Of a stretch of DNA of 64,000 nt, positions 21,855-32,519 are shown piece by piece; positions within the stretch are counted from its first letter, which is position 1; each line of letters begins with the position of its first letter. The stretch is from positions 102,648,128 to 102,712,127 of the forward strand of contig NC_079873.1 of assembly GCF_023065955.2 (NCBI RefSeq), given 5' to 3'. The notes under the pieces were generated by a model that was not told where the DNA came from, made no database searches, and was given only the letters and a program-made list of their open reading frames with translations. The DNA is from Ursus arctos (lineage: Eukaryota > Chordata > Mammalia > Carnivora > Ursidae). A program made the position numbers and the translations under genes.

Positions 21855-23199
21855 TCGCCCAGGGGTTGAGGGAATTGGGGAAGCCTCCCCCACAGTTTCG
21901 GTCTCCCGGGGTGGTCCTTCTCAAAAGGGAAACAAAGTCTCTTTCCTCGCTCCCACCAGTACAGTACATTCTCTTTAGATCTCCACAATGACCTTGTAAC
22001 CAGCACCCTCCTCTACAGCCAGGCTGCCTCCCTCAACAAACATTGCTCTTTGCAGCCTTTGTTCTTTTGCACAACCCCCCACCCCACAGAGATGGCTTCA
22101 TGGTGTTCCTCCAGCCTGGATCACCCCCGCCCCACCATTCTCCAAACCGAAATTCTCCAAGTCAAGGTTCAATACTCACCTCCTCCCAGAAGCCTTCCCT
22201 GATTCTGAACACCTCTCATCAACTTTTTCATCTGGTCTGATTTTTTTTTTTTTTACCTGAATCTCGATGTTCTGCTCTCCAGCCTTGTTCTCCAGTTGTT
22301 TCTTGTAAGCTGTTTCCTTGACCACAATTTAAGCCCTCTGAGCTCGCAGTTTCAGCTACAGAAAAATAAAGGAAAGTCTTTCAAGAAAGACATGTGGTCG
22401 GCTTCCTTTTTCTTCCTATGGTCCTCTTGCTTCCTCCATGTTGTCGCTTGGATTTCCAACTTTGCTGCCACTGGCATCTTCTCTACAAAGATCACGAGGT
22501 AAAAAGGAGATTCACGTGTTTACCTTGATCTCTCTCTCTTTTTTTTCCTTCTTGTTTTTCATTTGCTCAGTTGGGTAGAAGGCTAACTGGGGTCTGAAAT
22601 CCTTAAACCACAGAAAATTCACCCTGAAGCCACTCTCTAGCTTCGCAGGTCTTTTTTCCTAAGCAATTGTGGGAAGGAAAGCAAAATCTATTGGGCATGT
22701 TAATGCCTGCAACACTACCTCCCACTTCCCTCCCCTATATCTACTTCACCTCCCCCAGCTCCATTTCCTTACCTCGTTCCTGAAAAAAAAAAAAACAACC
22801 CACAAACAAAACAAAAACAACCTCTGCCACACACACAACTACGGCTAGAAAGACACAGCCCGCTTTCCACATATCAGGAGCTCTGAGAAGGGAAGTGTTG
22901 GAGGACAATGTCCTACAGACCCTGAGATGGGGCCACCTCATGCCACCCAAGGAATTCTGTCCTCTTAGCAAATTGCCGGACATGAGGGCTCACCTTAATC
23001 TTTGAGCAGTAACAGTTGGGATAGGTCTCCCCTGCCAGGCCAGGGAGGATAGAGAGGCAAAGGTTGAGCTCCCTTCCCCCCAATTTAAGTTGGGGTGGTG
23101 GTGAGCAGTGCCCTGGCCCTTGAAAATGTCTAGGCTAAATGCCCAGCCTTCCAGTGCCTGTCAGTAAAGGCACCAAAAATGATTGTAACTCTCTCTCTC

Positions 23200-23414
23200 T
23201 CTTTTTTTTAAAGATTTTATTTATTCATTTGACAGAGAGAGACAGCCAGCGAGAGAGGGAACACAAGCAGGGGGAGTGGGAGAGGAAGAAGCAGGCTCAT
23301 AGTAGAGGAGCCCGATGTGGGGCTCGATCCCATAACGCCGGGATCACGCCCTGAGCCGGGATCACGCCCTGAGCCGAAGGCAGACGCTTAACCGCTGTGC
23401 CACCCAGGCGCCCC
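23200..23414 (-). mobile_element. CanSINE, minus strand, with internal 18-bp duplication
   Basis: This is a full-length element of the younger subtype. The reverse strand starts GGGGCGCCTGGGTGGCACAG and ends in AAATAAATAAAATCTTT. The flanks share TGTAACTCTCT as target duplication (from 23184 and again just after 23414). The body carries a perfect 18-bp tandem repeat at 23340-23357 and 23358-23375. Confidence 0.93.
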
Positions 23415-25871
23415 TGTAACTCTCTTATAGTTACCTCTACTTCCCTCCCTGCTGAGCCTGGAACTAGAGATGCTGCAAGAACGTTGTACCCAATTCTGTC
23501 CTGTGCATTCTCATATATCCCAAGGTTATGCTGCCCCATTGTACAGATGGCTGGGGGTGGGGGATTGAGGCACTGAGGGAGACATGACTGGTCCAATTAT
23601 CTCGCAGGAAGGGAAATTTCTTTCTAGCTTTGGCGACCTCTTTATCCCTGGGGGAGTACCTGTCACCTCTGCTAGGGTTCCCAGCTTTGAAGAGTTTTGA
23701 CAGAGCTTCTGGAAATGGAGGTGAAGAGGCGATAGTCCATTCCTTTCTGTCACTCCAGTTCCTTTAACCAGGCGTCACGGGTCGCATCTTCTTTTCCCTC
23801 AATCTTTTCTGGCGCTCCTCCAGCAGCTCTCAACACTCCCCGCCCCTGCGCCCCGCCCCTGTTTCCCAAAGGCCTTTCAAGAACCGCCCAATGCCGGGCC
23901 ACTACCACCCCTGGGCTAACTTGGGTACCCAGGGAAAGGCTCTGGGCCTTGCCCTTTTGATCCAACTGGTTGAGAGCCCCAGATAGCCTCATGGACTAGT
24001 GAGAGAGCTGTTCTCAAGAGAAGCCAGACTCTTCCCAAGTCAGAACACTAGCTCTGAGCAACCTCCTTTGGAGTCATGGACTTGCCCTTGCCTTTCTAGT
24101 TAAAAGGTGCCTGCACATGCCTGCCTATAAGAAAGTGCCTCCCTTGACCCTTCAGACGAGGAGGTTGTACTGATTCACACATATTTCGCCCGTCCCCCTT
24201 TGGAACACACAGATTTGTATGATGGTGGGTGGGGGGATGGGGTGGAGAAAAGGCTCATTGTACAACACAGATCAGAATTCCGGCTTTGGCCAGGGTTGAG
24301 GAGATTGGTCTGTGTGTGGAGTTAGGGCATCAGTGGGGGCCTGGATTAACCAGGAGAGGGTTCAGCCTGTGGTCAGGGTTAAAACCAATATTAGAAGTCA
24401 GGGCAGTTGTCTCATCTTTGAGGCATCCTATTCAAGAATGTCCAGTCCCTGTCAGGAACTGGGTTTAACTGGGATCCCTTGTTCTGAGAGGCAGTGAAAG
24501 GTCCCTAGAGTGGGCCTGGTGTCAAGCAAGTCACTTCCCCTCTTTGATCCTCAACTGCTTCATCTAAACCATCGAGGAATCAGTTTTAATCTCCAAGGTT
24601 CCATCTAGTTCTGAGAATGTAATACTTTGGGTCTGTGGGAATTTTTAAAAAGCTGTTCTATTGATCTTGTAGTGTTAAAAATAAGACAATGTAAGGGAAA
24701 AGAATCTGAAAACATGCAAAGTAACAAAAAGAAATGAAATAATGCTTTTCCTCCATTAAAAATATTATCAAAGTATCCCATGCTCGTTGTAGAAATTTGG
24801 AAAATACAGGAAATTATAAAGATCATAAAAATCATTTGTAATTCCACCACATAATTTACCATCATTAACGTTCCAGTATTTTATTTATATTTATTATATA
24901 TTTTAAATAAAAATGGAAGCATGCTGTGTATAACTCATCCACAACCTGCATTTTTCATATAAAATGTACATTGCATTTTTTAATGTCAGTAACTATTTTT
25001 TGAAAACATGATTTTTAGAGACTCCGTACTATTATTCCATCCAACAAATGTGTCATAATTTATTTACCCTATCTTTTGTTGGGTGTTTAGATTGTTTACC
25101 CTTTTTCCATTATTATAAATACAATTCCTTGTAAACATTCTTTGTACATATCTGATTTTAGGAACAACTGGATCAAGACGTATACATATTAAAATTTTAT
25201 GATGAAATCTTTCAAACATATACAAAAATAAATTAGTATAACAAACTCCCATATACTCATCTCCTAGTTTCAATAATTATCAAATAATGGTTAATCTTGT
25301 CTCACCTACACCCTTACCCATTTCTTCCTACCAATGGATTATTTTTGAAGCAAACCCTGAACATCATGTAATTTTAATATATGTATTTTAAATATTTTGA
25401 CACACGGTACTGAACTGACCTATCAAAAATCTCGCTAGTTTACACTCCCACCAGAATATTCACACCAGCTTTATTCACAATATACCAGTCACCACGAAGT
25501 GGAAAACTACCCAAATGACTATCACCAGGTGAGTGAATTTTTAAACATGGTATATTTATTACAACAGAAAACCGCTCGGTTATAGAAAGGAGCAAACTAC
25601 TGATACATGCAACTCAACAACATGATGCTTAGTGAGAGAAAACAGACCAAAGTATTATGCAGCGCATAACACTAGGATATAAACTCCCAGGAATTACAAA
25701 TGAAACTGTAATAACAGAAAGCAGATCAATGGTTACCTGGGGACAGAGGTGGAAGAAGACACGGACTGTACAGGGGAATGAGCCTAGTTTTGGGGTGATG
25801 AAAATGTTCTGTATCTTGATTGTGGTAGTGCTTTCATGGGGGGATATACATATGTCAAAACTCATTAAATT

Positions 25872-26083
25872 GGGGTCGCCTGGGTGGCTCAGTCGGTTGA
25901 GTGTCTGCCTTTGGCTCAGATCATGATCCCAGGGTCCTGGGATGGAGCTCCTCCCCGCGCCCCCCCCCCCCCCCCGCATTGGGCTCCCTGCTCAGTGGGG
26001 AGCCTGATTTTCCCTCTGCCTGTCTCTCCCCCTGTTTGTGCTCTCTCTCTCTCTGTCAAATAAATAAAATCTTTTTTAAAAAC
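25872..26083 (+). mobile_element. CanSINE, plus strand, inserted in old L1 sequence
   Basis: The head (TCGCCTGGGTGGCTCAGTCGG), the ATCATGATCCCAGGGTCCTGG body, a long C run, a CT-rich part and a (AATAAA)-type tail are present in order. The flanks share AAAACTCATTAAATT, a target-site duplication. The element sits at the 3' end of an older L1-like stretch. Confidence 0.92.
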
Positions 26084-26231
26084 TCATTAAATTGTATCAT
26101 TTAAATGGATGTAGCTAAATATCCCCTCAATAAAGCTGATTCCCAAAACTGACAGAATATTATTTAAATAAATAAATAGTATTAAAATTAATAAATGTAT
26201 ACATATGTATTTGCCACCTTGCTGTATGTTG

Positions 26232-26331
26232 AGGGGCACCTGGCTGGCTCAGCCAGTAGGGCACGCCACTCTTAATCTCAGGGTCCTGAGTTTGAGCTCC
26301 ACGTGGGGTGTAGAGATTATTTTTTTAAAAA
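26232..26331 (+). mobile_element. Short old-type CanSINE, plus strand
   Basis: The GGGGCACCTGGCTGGCTCAG head and the short body ending in GTGTAGAGATTATTTTTTT identify the older short subtype. The A-tail is degraded. Confidence 0.87.
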
Positions 26332-26897
26332 ATGCATCTCAATATGATCTCAATATGTGATTTGTGCTTCTTTAGTAATATTGAATATTTTTCCTAGTTC
26401 AGTGACCATTAGTATTTCTTGTTTTGTGAATTGCCAATTCCTGTGCTTTGCCTGGTTTTCCAATGAGATGTTGGTCTTTTTCTTGTGGATTTGTAAGTCT
26501 TCTTTTTATCTCAAAGCTACTACAACTTTGTCCTATATTGTAAGTACTCCTTGCCTTTAAGCTTTCTAATTTTCCTTGTGGCATTATCATTTTAAAATAC
26601 AGAAGTTTTGTTTTTCTTAAGTCAAACAGAGAAAGACAAATGTCAAATGATCTCTCTTACACTTTGAATCTAAAAACAAAACAAAACAAGCTCATAGATA
26701 TGGAGAACAGATAGGTGATTGCCAGAGGTGTGGGGGGTGAGGGGTAGAAGAAATGGGTGAAGGGGATTAAAATGTAGAAGTGTTACATTTTTACATAGCC
26801 AAAACTATATTTTTGTATCCTTTATTGTTTCTTGGTTTATCTCCATGCCTAGAAAGACTTTCCCAACTCTCAAGATCAAAGGAATATTCATTCACCT

Positions 26898-27093
26898 ATT
26901 TTTTTTAAAGATTTTATTTATTTATTTGACAGAGAGAGAGAAAGCCAGCGAGAGAGGGAACACAAGCAGGGGAAGTGGGAGAGGAAGAAGTGCTCCCAGC
27001 GGAGAAGCCTGATGTGGGGCTCAATCCCAGAACGCCAGGATCACGCCCTGAGCCGAAGGCAGATGCTTAACGACTGAGCCACCCAGGCACCCC
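26898..27093 (-). mobile_element. CanSINE, minus strand
   Basis: This is a full-length younger-type element whose + strand starts with a T-run and AAAGATTTTATTTATTTATT and ends CCACCCAGGCACCCC. TCATTCACCTATT occurs on both sides as a target-site duplication. Confidence 0.93.
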
Positions 27094-27164
27094 TCATTCA
27101 CCTATTTGGTTCTAGGTTGCTTATGGTCTTGTTTGTCTTTTTTTTTTTCTTTTTCTTTTTCTTT

Positions 27165-27168
<4 letters not shown>

Positions 27169-27203
<35 letters not shown>
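27169..27203 (+). repeat. (TG)n microsatellite
   Basis: This is a pure TG run of about 17 units following a T/C-rich tract. Confidence 0.95.
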
Positions 27204-27204
<1 letters not shown>

Positions 27205-30200
27205 ATTCTTGACCAATCTGGAGCATAGTGGATAAACAGAAGTTCCTACCCTGAGACCATACTTCAGCTCCATCCCTTACTTACTAGCTGTGTGACCAAG
27301 GGCATCTTCAGATTCCTCCTCTATAAGGTGGAGATAAATAATAGTTTCCAACCTGCAGGGCTGTTTTCAGGATTAAATGAAATAATATATGTAAGGCAAT
27401 CGGCCCAACACCTAACATAGCTAGTGTTCAAGAAACACTAGCAACTGTAATTGGACATTTTTGGTTTTGGTTGCTCAGTATCCAAACACCCTGATGATTT
27501 GAAGCAAATCTTGAGAGACAAGGAAGGTAGATAGATATTCCTCCTCCCACTCCACTGGCAGCTAAGGTAGTGGGGATGTGGCTCAGGGTCTGCCAGTCAG
27601 ATGCTATCTCTCCCTTTGGACTTTGGTACTTCAGCATACAGCACTGCAGGGGAGAGCAGCAATTATTCCTGAAGGTCTCAGCAGCCAGGCCACCGGGAGG
27701 GCAGAAGCAAGTCTCTGGAGGGGACCACACACTTACGGCATCCTGAGCAAGGCTGCTTCCCTTAGTTCCTACCCTTTTCCTGAGGCTGGTTCTTTGTGTC
27801 TGCACTCACAGTGAAATCCCCAATAGCCTTCCAACAAACTCCTTTCCTGCTTCATTACAATTGGATTCTGTGGTTTGCAACCAAGAACCTGACTGATCAG
27901 GTTACCATGATTTAACTCTGGAATTTACTTTGGTGGGTGGCATGAGGTGCTAACTTCCCCCACCACACCCCAAATAATCAGATATCCACAGATCATTCAT
28001 TAAATAATCCATTCTTTCCCCACTGATTTGAAATGGGTGACATTTTCTATTGAATGAGCTCTCGCCCTTGGGACTGTCCTATTGACTAGAATCCCACACC
28101 TCTCCTAGAACCCCAGAGGGTTTTCTATTCTCTTCTCTCCAAGAAAAGTGTCATGTTCTAGGACCCCAGGTTGCCTGCTTGATACTGAACCCTCTGTACA
28201 TGTAAGGATTTCCCTGTCTTAAAAGCTGGAGGACTGTATTGGGAGACATGTCTGCTGGCTTTGGGTTGCCCTGCAGCAAGCCATGCCATCTATTTGACAA
28301 GTTCTGTTCCACTTTGGAGAAACTCAAAAGGGTTACAGGGATTTACCTAATGAGAAAAAGAAATGGCCCAAGACAAACACCCATTTTCAGCCCACCCCCT
28401 CCCTGGCTCCCTATTCTGTAACTCTCATTCTCACCTGGGGCAAGACTGAGGCGAAAAGGGGACTTATTAACCTTTCTCCTGACACAGGAGCTTGATCTGG
28501 CCCTCCAGAGGCCTGCCAGTGGCTTCAGTATTTGCCTTCTGGCCTACTTTCTTGGTGACATCAAAACTGAATTTGTAGGGCAGTGGATGTGCCATCTCTG
28601 GCTGCAAAGGTTGAAACAGGACTGGAATCCAGAGAGTCTTTGAGGAACCTCCAGCCCAGGCTTAGGGGGCAGGCTAGGGAGTGGGGAGAGGCAACGATGC
28701 TGAAGGGAGAGAGGAGGAGTCCTCAGAGGTAGTGGTTGTATCGAGTTACAACAGGGGACCACAAGGTCTGAGAATGTCTTGGCTGCCAAGAAGTGTATGC
28801 TAGGACAAAAATGCCCAAATGAAAGGACCAATCCCAATCAGTGTCTCAAGATATACTTGGATCTGAATGGGGGTGGGGGTGGGAAACAGATGGTTCCATG
28901 ACTGTTGTCAGTAAAGACCTGGTATGGCTACGGAGGTGATGAGTAAAGGATAAAGGAGACAGTAGGCTGGAAAGCTCTCATTCTTTGTTTTCCAGCTTTA
29001 TTGACATATAACTGACATATAACCTGGGAGCTTTTAGAAAGGGACAGGAATCTACACAATGGACTATTACGTGACAACTAAGATGATGTTTTCAGGGACC
29101 TTCTTTGATAACATGAAGAAATTCTTGTTATAACTTTAAGTAAAACTAAAGAGGCAAGCTGTAAAATGGTATACTGAGTTGAATCACAAACTGCATAAAA
29201 AAATACGCATTTAAAAAAAACTGGAGGGAAATGCACCCCAAATGTTAGCAGCATTTGATTGTTAGGGAGTGTTAGCTGTGTAACGCTACTAGATACCTAC
29301 AAAATATGAAGAACCTCTTATGTAACACGTTCTATCTTGGCATTTAATATACTTGAATTATCACATGCCTTTGCACAACAACCCCAGGTGGCAATTTACA
29401 GGAGGGAAAACTGAAGCTCCAAGAGGCCAACTTGCTAAAATCCACATGGCTCAGAAGTGGCATCATTAAAAATTATTGATTAAAAATTATGCTTCTGCTA
29501 TTCTCTATTTTCCAAAATTTTGCCAATGAACACGTGCCCTCTACCTTTTCCGAACTGTCTCTTTCTTCATCTAATTAATCCTTCCTGGGTTAGGAACAAA
29601 GGGTAGCATTCTATCCTGCTCCAGAGAATCTGTGATCTCTTTCTCAGCAGAGCAGGGGCTCCTGGTAGGAGGCACCAAGTCCCCAGTCCCGAATATAGAG
29701 GAGTACACAGTGGTGCTGAACAGATGTCTGTAGAATAAAAGACGGACTGAAGGAATACATGAGTAACGGTCATGACCAAGTTAACTGTGATGATGTTAAT
29801 GCCTTGTATATACAGGGTGCTTGGGGGGGGGGTTCAGCCTTTTCACTAGAATGTTGAGAAGGGTACCATTAGGTCTAAAGGTTTCCTATGAGGTTTGGGT
29901 CCCTTGCCTTGGGCAACTCGGTGGCCAGCCAGCCGTATGTCAAGGGATATTCCTAGCCTTGGGAACTCCACGTACTGGGCCTGCCATCCAAGACTTATTG
30001 CTACCAGGTCCCTCCCCACACTGAAATACCCCTTTGTTTTTCAGGCCCCAGCTCCTAGCACGCTGGAGGGGAAAGAGGTTTAAGGTCAGGGAGATGCTGG
30101 AAATCTTAGAGCACCCTGGAAACCCCTGTAGATAACAGGAAGTTGACTGTGTTTTGTAAGCTAAAAAGGATAACAGATAAAGGAATTCACATGATTAATA

Positions 30201-30884
30201 TGTCAAGAAGAAAGGACCAGGATGGCCAAAGAACACCTGACCTGCTTACAGGGACTTGGAATCTGGATTTAGAATCCCTGCTCAGTGACTCCACTGGTGA
30301 GGCCAAGTGTGTGATGAGAGGGAAGGGCAGGGCTAAGGCAAACCTCTGGGTGTCCCTGTTCTCTACTTACCAAGTGGGTGGTCACCTCCTATCCCTGTGG
30401 GGCAGGAGGACAGGGGACAGGATAATGATTTCATTTCCTCCTGGCCTGAGCTTCCCCAATGGAAAAAGTGGACCGAGGAAAGTTTTCATTGAACTGGTAA
30501 CACTTTGGAAAATTATAGCCAATTCCCAGTAATCAGCACCAACAAGGGGCCAGTAGTAGGGTCTGTAATTAGATAAAGGAAAATAGTGATGTTTACAATT
30601 CAATTTGTTTTAAAACAACAGATTTACCTTTATAATTATGAGCCAGTGCAGGTTCCTGCTAGAAGGAACTGGCCGGTGCTCCAGTCCTTCTGCTCAGAAA
30701 AAGACCTCCATCTGCACTCATATCCCCCCAAATCCAGAGCTCTCCTCAGCCCTCAAGGCTTCCTTCAAATCCTACTTCCTCCAAGAGGCCTTGGAGTTCT
30801 TCAGTCCTTTCTCTTTCTTCCATACTCCCTCTAGCACTTTCTTAGCATTGGGTGGGTAGAGCCCCTTTCACAGTTGGCCATTTT
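27204..30884. other. Intergenic block with MIR and L1/L2 remnants
   Basis: MIR-like sequence is visible at about 27240-27430 (+), with 'actagctgtgtgaccaaggg', and about 29330-29460 (-). An L1-like fragment is near 28990-29260 and an L2-like fragment near 30690-30850. I recognise no gene. Confidence 0.55.
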
Positions 30885-31084
30885 TTCAATTAAAGATTTT
30901 ATTTATTTATTTGACAGAGAGACAGCCAGCGAGAGAGGGAACACAGCAGGGGGGAGTGGGAGAGGAAGAAGCAGGCTCCCAGCGGAGGAGCCCGATGTGG
31001 GACTCGATCCCGGAACGCCGGAACGCCAAGATCACGCCCTGAGCCGAAGGCAGACGCTTAACGACTGCGCCACCCAGGCGCCCC
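30885..31084 (-). mobile_element. CanSINE, minus strand
   Basis: This is a full-length younger-type element flanked by TCACAGTTGGCCATTT on both sides. A small duplication (CGGAACGC repeated twice at about 31011-31026) distinguishes it from its relatives. Confidence 0.93.
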
Positions 31085-31559
31085 ATCACAGTTGGCCATT
31101 TCTATCTGTGACCTCCTCTCCCTGGAAAGCTGAAGCACCTGAAGGGAGGCCACAGCCTTTCCGCTGTGTTGTCCATCTCAGCAGCCCCCTGGACCTAGCA
31201 CAGTGCCGGACACAGTGGGCTCCTAGCCTTTGCCTCATTTGTTCTTGCCCAGTGGAATGGACTCACGGGACTTGGAGGTTGGGGGATCTCTACCTTCTGG
31301 GAGATTCCGGATTCCCAGGATTCCCAGGACCCTGAGGGAGCCCCTGCGGATAACAGGGAGTTGTCCTTTTGCAAGCTAGAAAGGAGTATTTACCAGGCCT
31401 AATGATAGCTGATTTTGTCTTTCCTGGAGTGAGGAAGCCTCAAACCTATCTGCATGGGCAGTAAGACAGCGGAGCAACAGGGGGCCCCTTTGGCAGGAGG
31501 ACAGGTTCTCCGGTCCCCATTCAGTCACTGGGCCCCCCAAGTGTGTGACCAGAGAGTTG

Positions 31560-32450
31560 AGGCTGGGGAGGAGAGGGAAAGGAAGGGGGAGGACTAGGCG
31601 CGCCGTCCTCCTCCCTCCCGCTCCTCTTTTCTCTTGTGGTCCCCGCCGGCCTCCCTCTCGGGCTCTTTGTCTGTCGGTCGGTCTGTCTGTCGGCTTTCTC
31701 TCTCGCTGGCTCTCTGGAGCTCTCTTTCTCTCTCTCGCTCGCTCGCTCCCTCCTCGGTTCACGTGACTGCCTGCTCTCAACGGCTCCGATCACCTCTTCC
31801 TGAGGCTGCACCTTTCGGTTGGTAACAGGAGACACTCGGGTGTTGGGGGCAGGATGGGTTTCCTTCCTCCGCTTTTTCCTCCTGGCCTACTCGGGCAGCT
31901 CGGCCGCTCCTTTCGACTCGGCCTCTGGCCCTCCACCCCTCCAGCCTCTCCCAGCCCCCATAGTGCTCGCTCCCTCTCCCCCCCCCCCCCGCGCCCGGCC
32001 TCCCTCCTCCCCCGCTGCCAGCCCTCTTTGGGGAGGGGGCTTCGGCGCGGGGGACAGACAAAAGGGCCCGGACAGACTCGGGGGCACCCTACTGCCGCTC
32101 CCCACCACGTGGCCCCCTTCCTCCGGGCGCGGGTGCAGCTCCCCCTTCCTTTCTCCAGCCAGAGGTCCGGGGGAGTTCGCCCCCCTCACCCCCCCACACC
32201 CGCACCATCCTTTCCCAGCCTTGTTCGCGCCAATCGCTCCGCCGCGGGTGCTGAGCCTCCGGGCGTCTCGAATACCAAGGAATGCACCGGTCGCGGGTGG
32301 GGGAGACGCTCAGAGGACGGAGGCAGCTCTCTCAGTTCCCAGGCTGGGGAACGGACAGACTAAGCGGGGGCGGGGGTGGGGGACGGGACTCGGGCCCCGC
32401 CGTCGGAAGGTTCCTGGTCTGTGGGGGTGATGAGAACTGCAACCTAAGGG
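31560..32450. promoter_or_regulatory. Orphan CpG island 2
   Basis: This GC-rich, CpG-rich stretch starts with pyrimidine-rich (CTCT, GCTC, GTCT) repeats. A palindromic CACGTG E-box lies at 31760-31765 inside TTCACGTGAC. An E2F/CCAAT-like TTCGCGCCAAT lies at about 32224-32234. The + strand is C-rich to about 32.25 kb and G-rich after it, as around a divergent start region. An AATAAA follows at 32496-32501. No protein family match is visible. Confidence 0.7.
31760..31765. promoter_or_regulatory. Palindromic E-box (CACGTG)
   Basis: TTCACGTGAC is a close match to the site bound by USF, MAX/MYC and TFE3/MITF family factors. Its place in a CpG island raises the chance that it is used. Occupancy is not shown by sequence. 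Confidence 0.45.
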
Positions 32451-32519
32451 AGCTTGAGTTTCGTGGGAGAGACAAACTCTTTGCAGTACAAACTCAATAA
32501 AAAGGACGAATCTAAAAGT

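Larger units (their letters stand above)
17561..23199. other. Intergenic block with old MIR/L2 fragments and microsatellites
   Basis: It contains MIR-like sequence at about 19280-19440 (+) and about 21355-21530 (-), and L2-like fragments near 17730-17840 and 22020-22340. It also carries a (TTTTG)n tract at 19083-19115, a C run near 20536-20550 and a (TG)n microsatellite at 21807-21850. No gene is recognisable. Open frames near 19726-20136 and 21400-21708 are unsupported. Confidence 0.55.
24600..26870 (+). mobile_element. AT-rich block of old L1-type sequence
   Basis: Several stretches look like old L1 3' regions: 'ttattccatccaacaaatgtg' type sequence near 25030, 'atggttacctggggacagagg' near 25730 and 'gattgccagaggtgtggggg' near 26720. 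Two CanSINEs (25872, 26232) interrupt the block. The individual subfamilies and boundaries cannot be fixed by eye. Confidence 0.6.
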
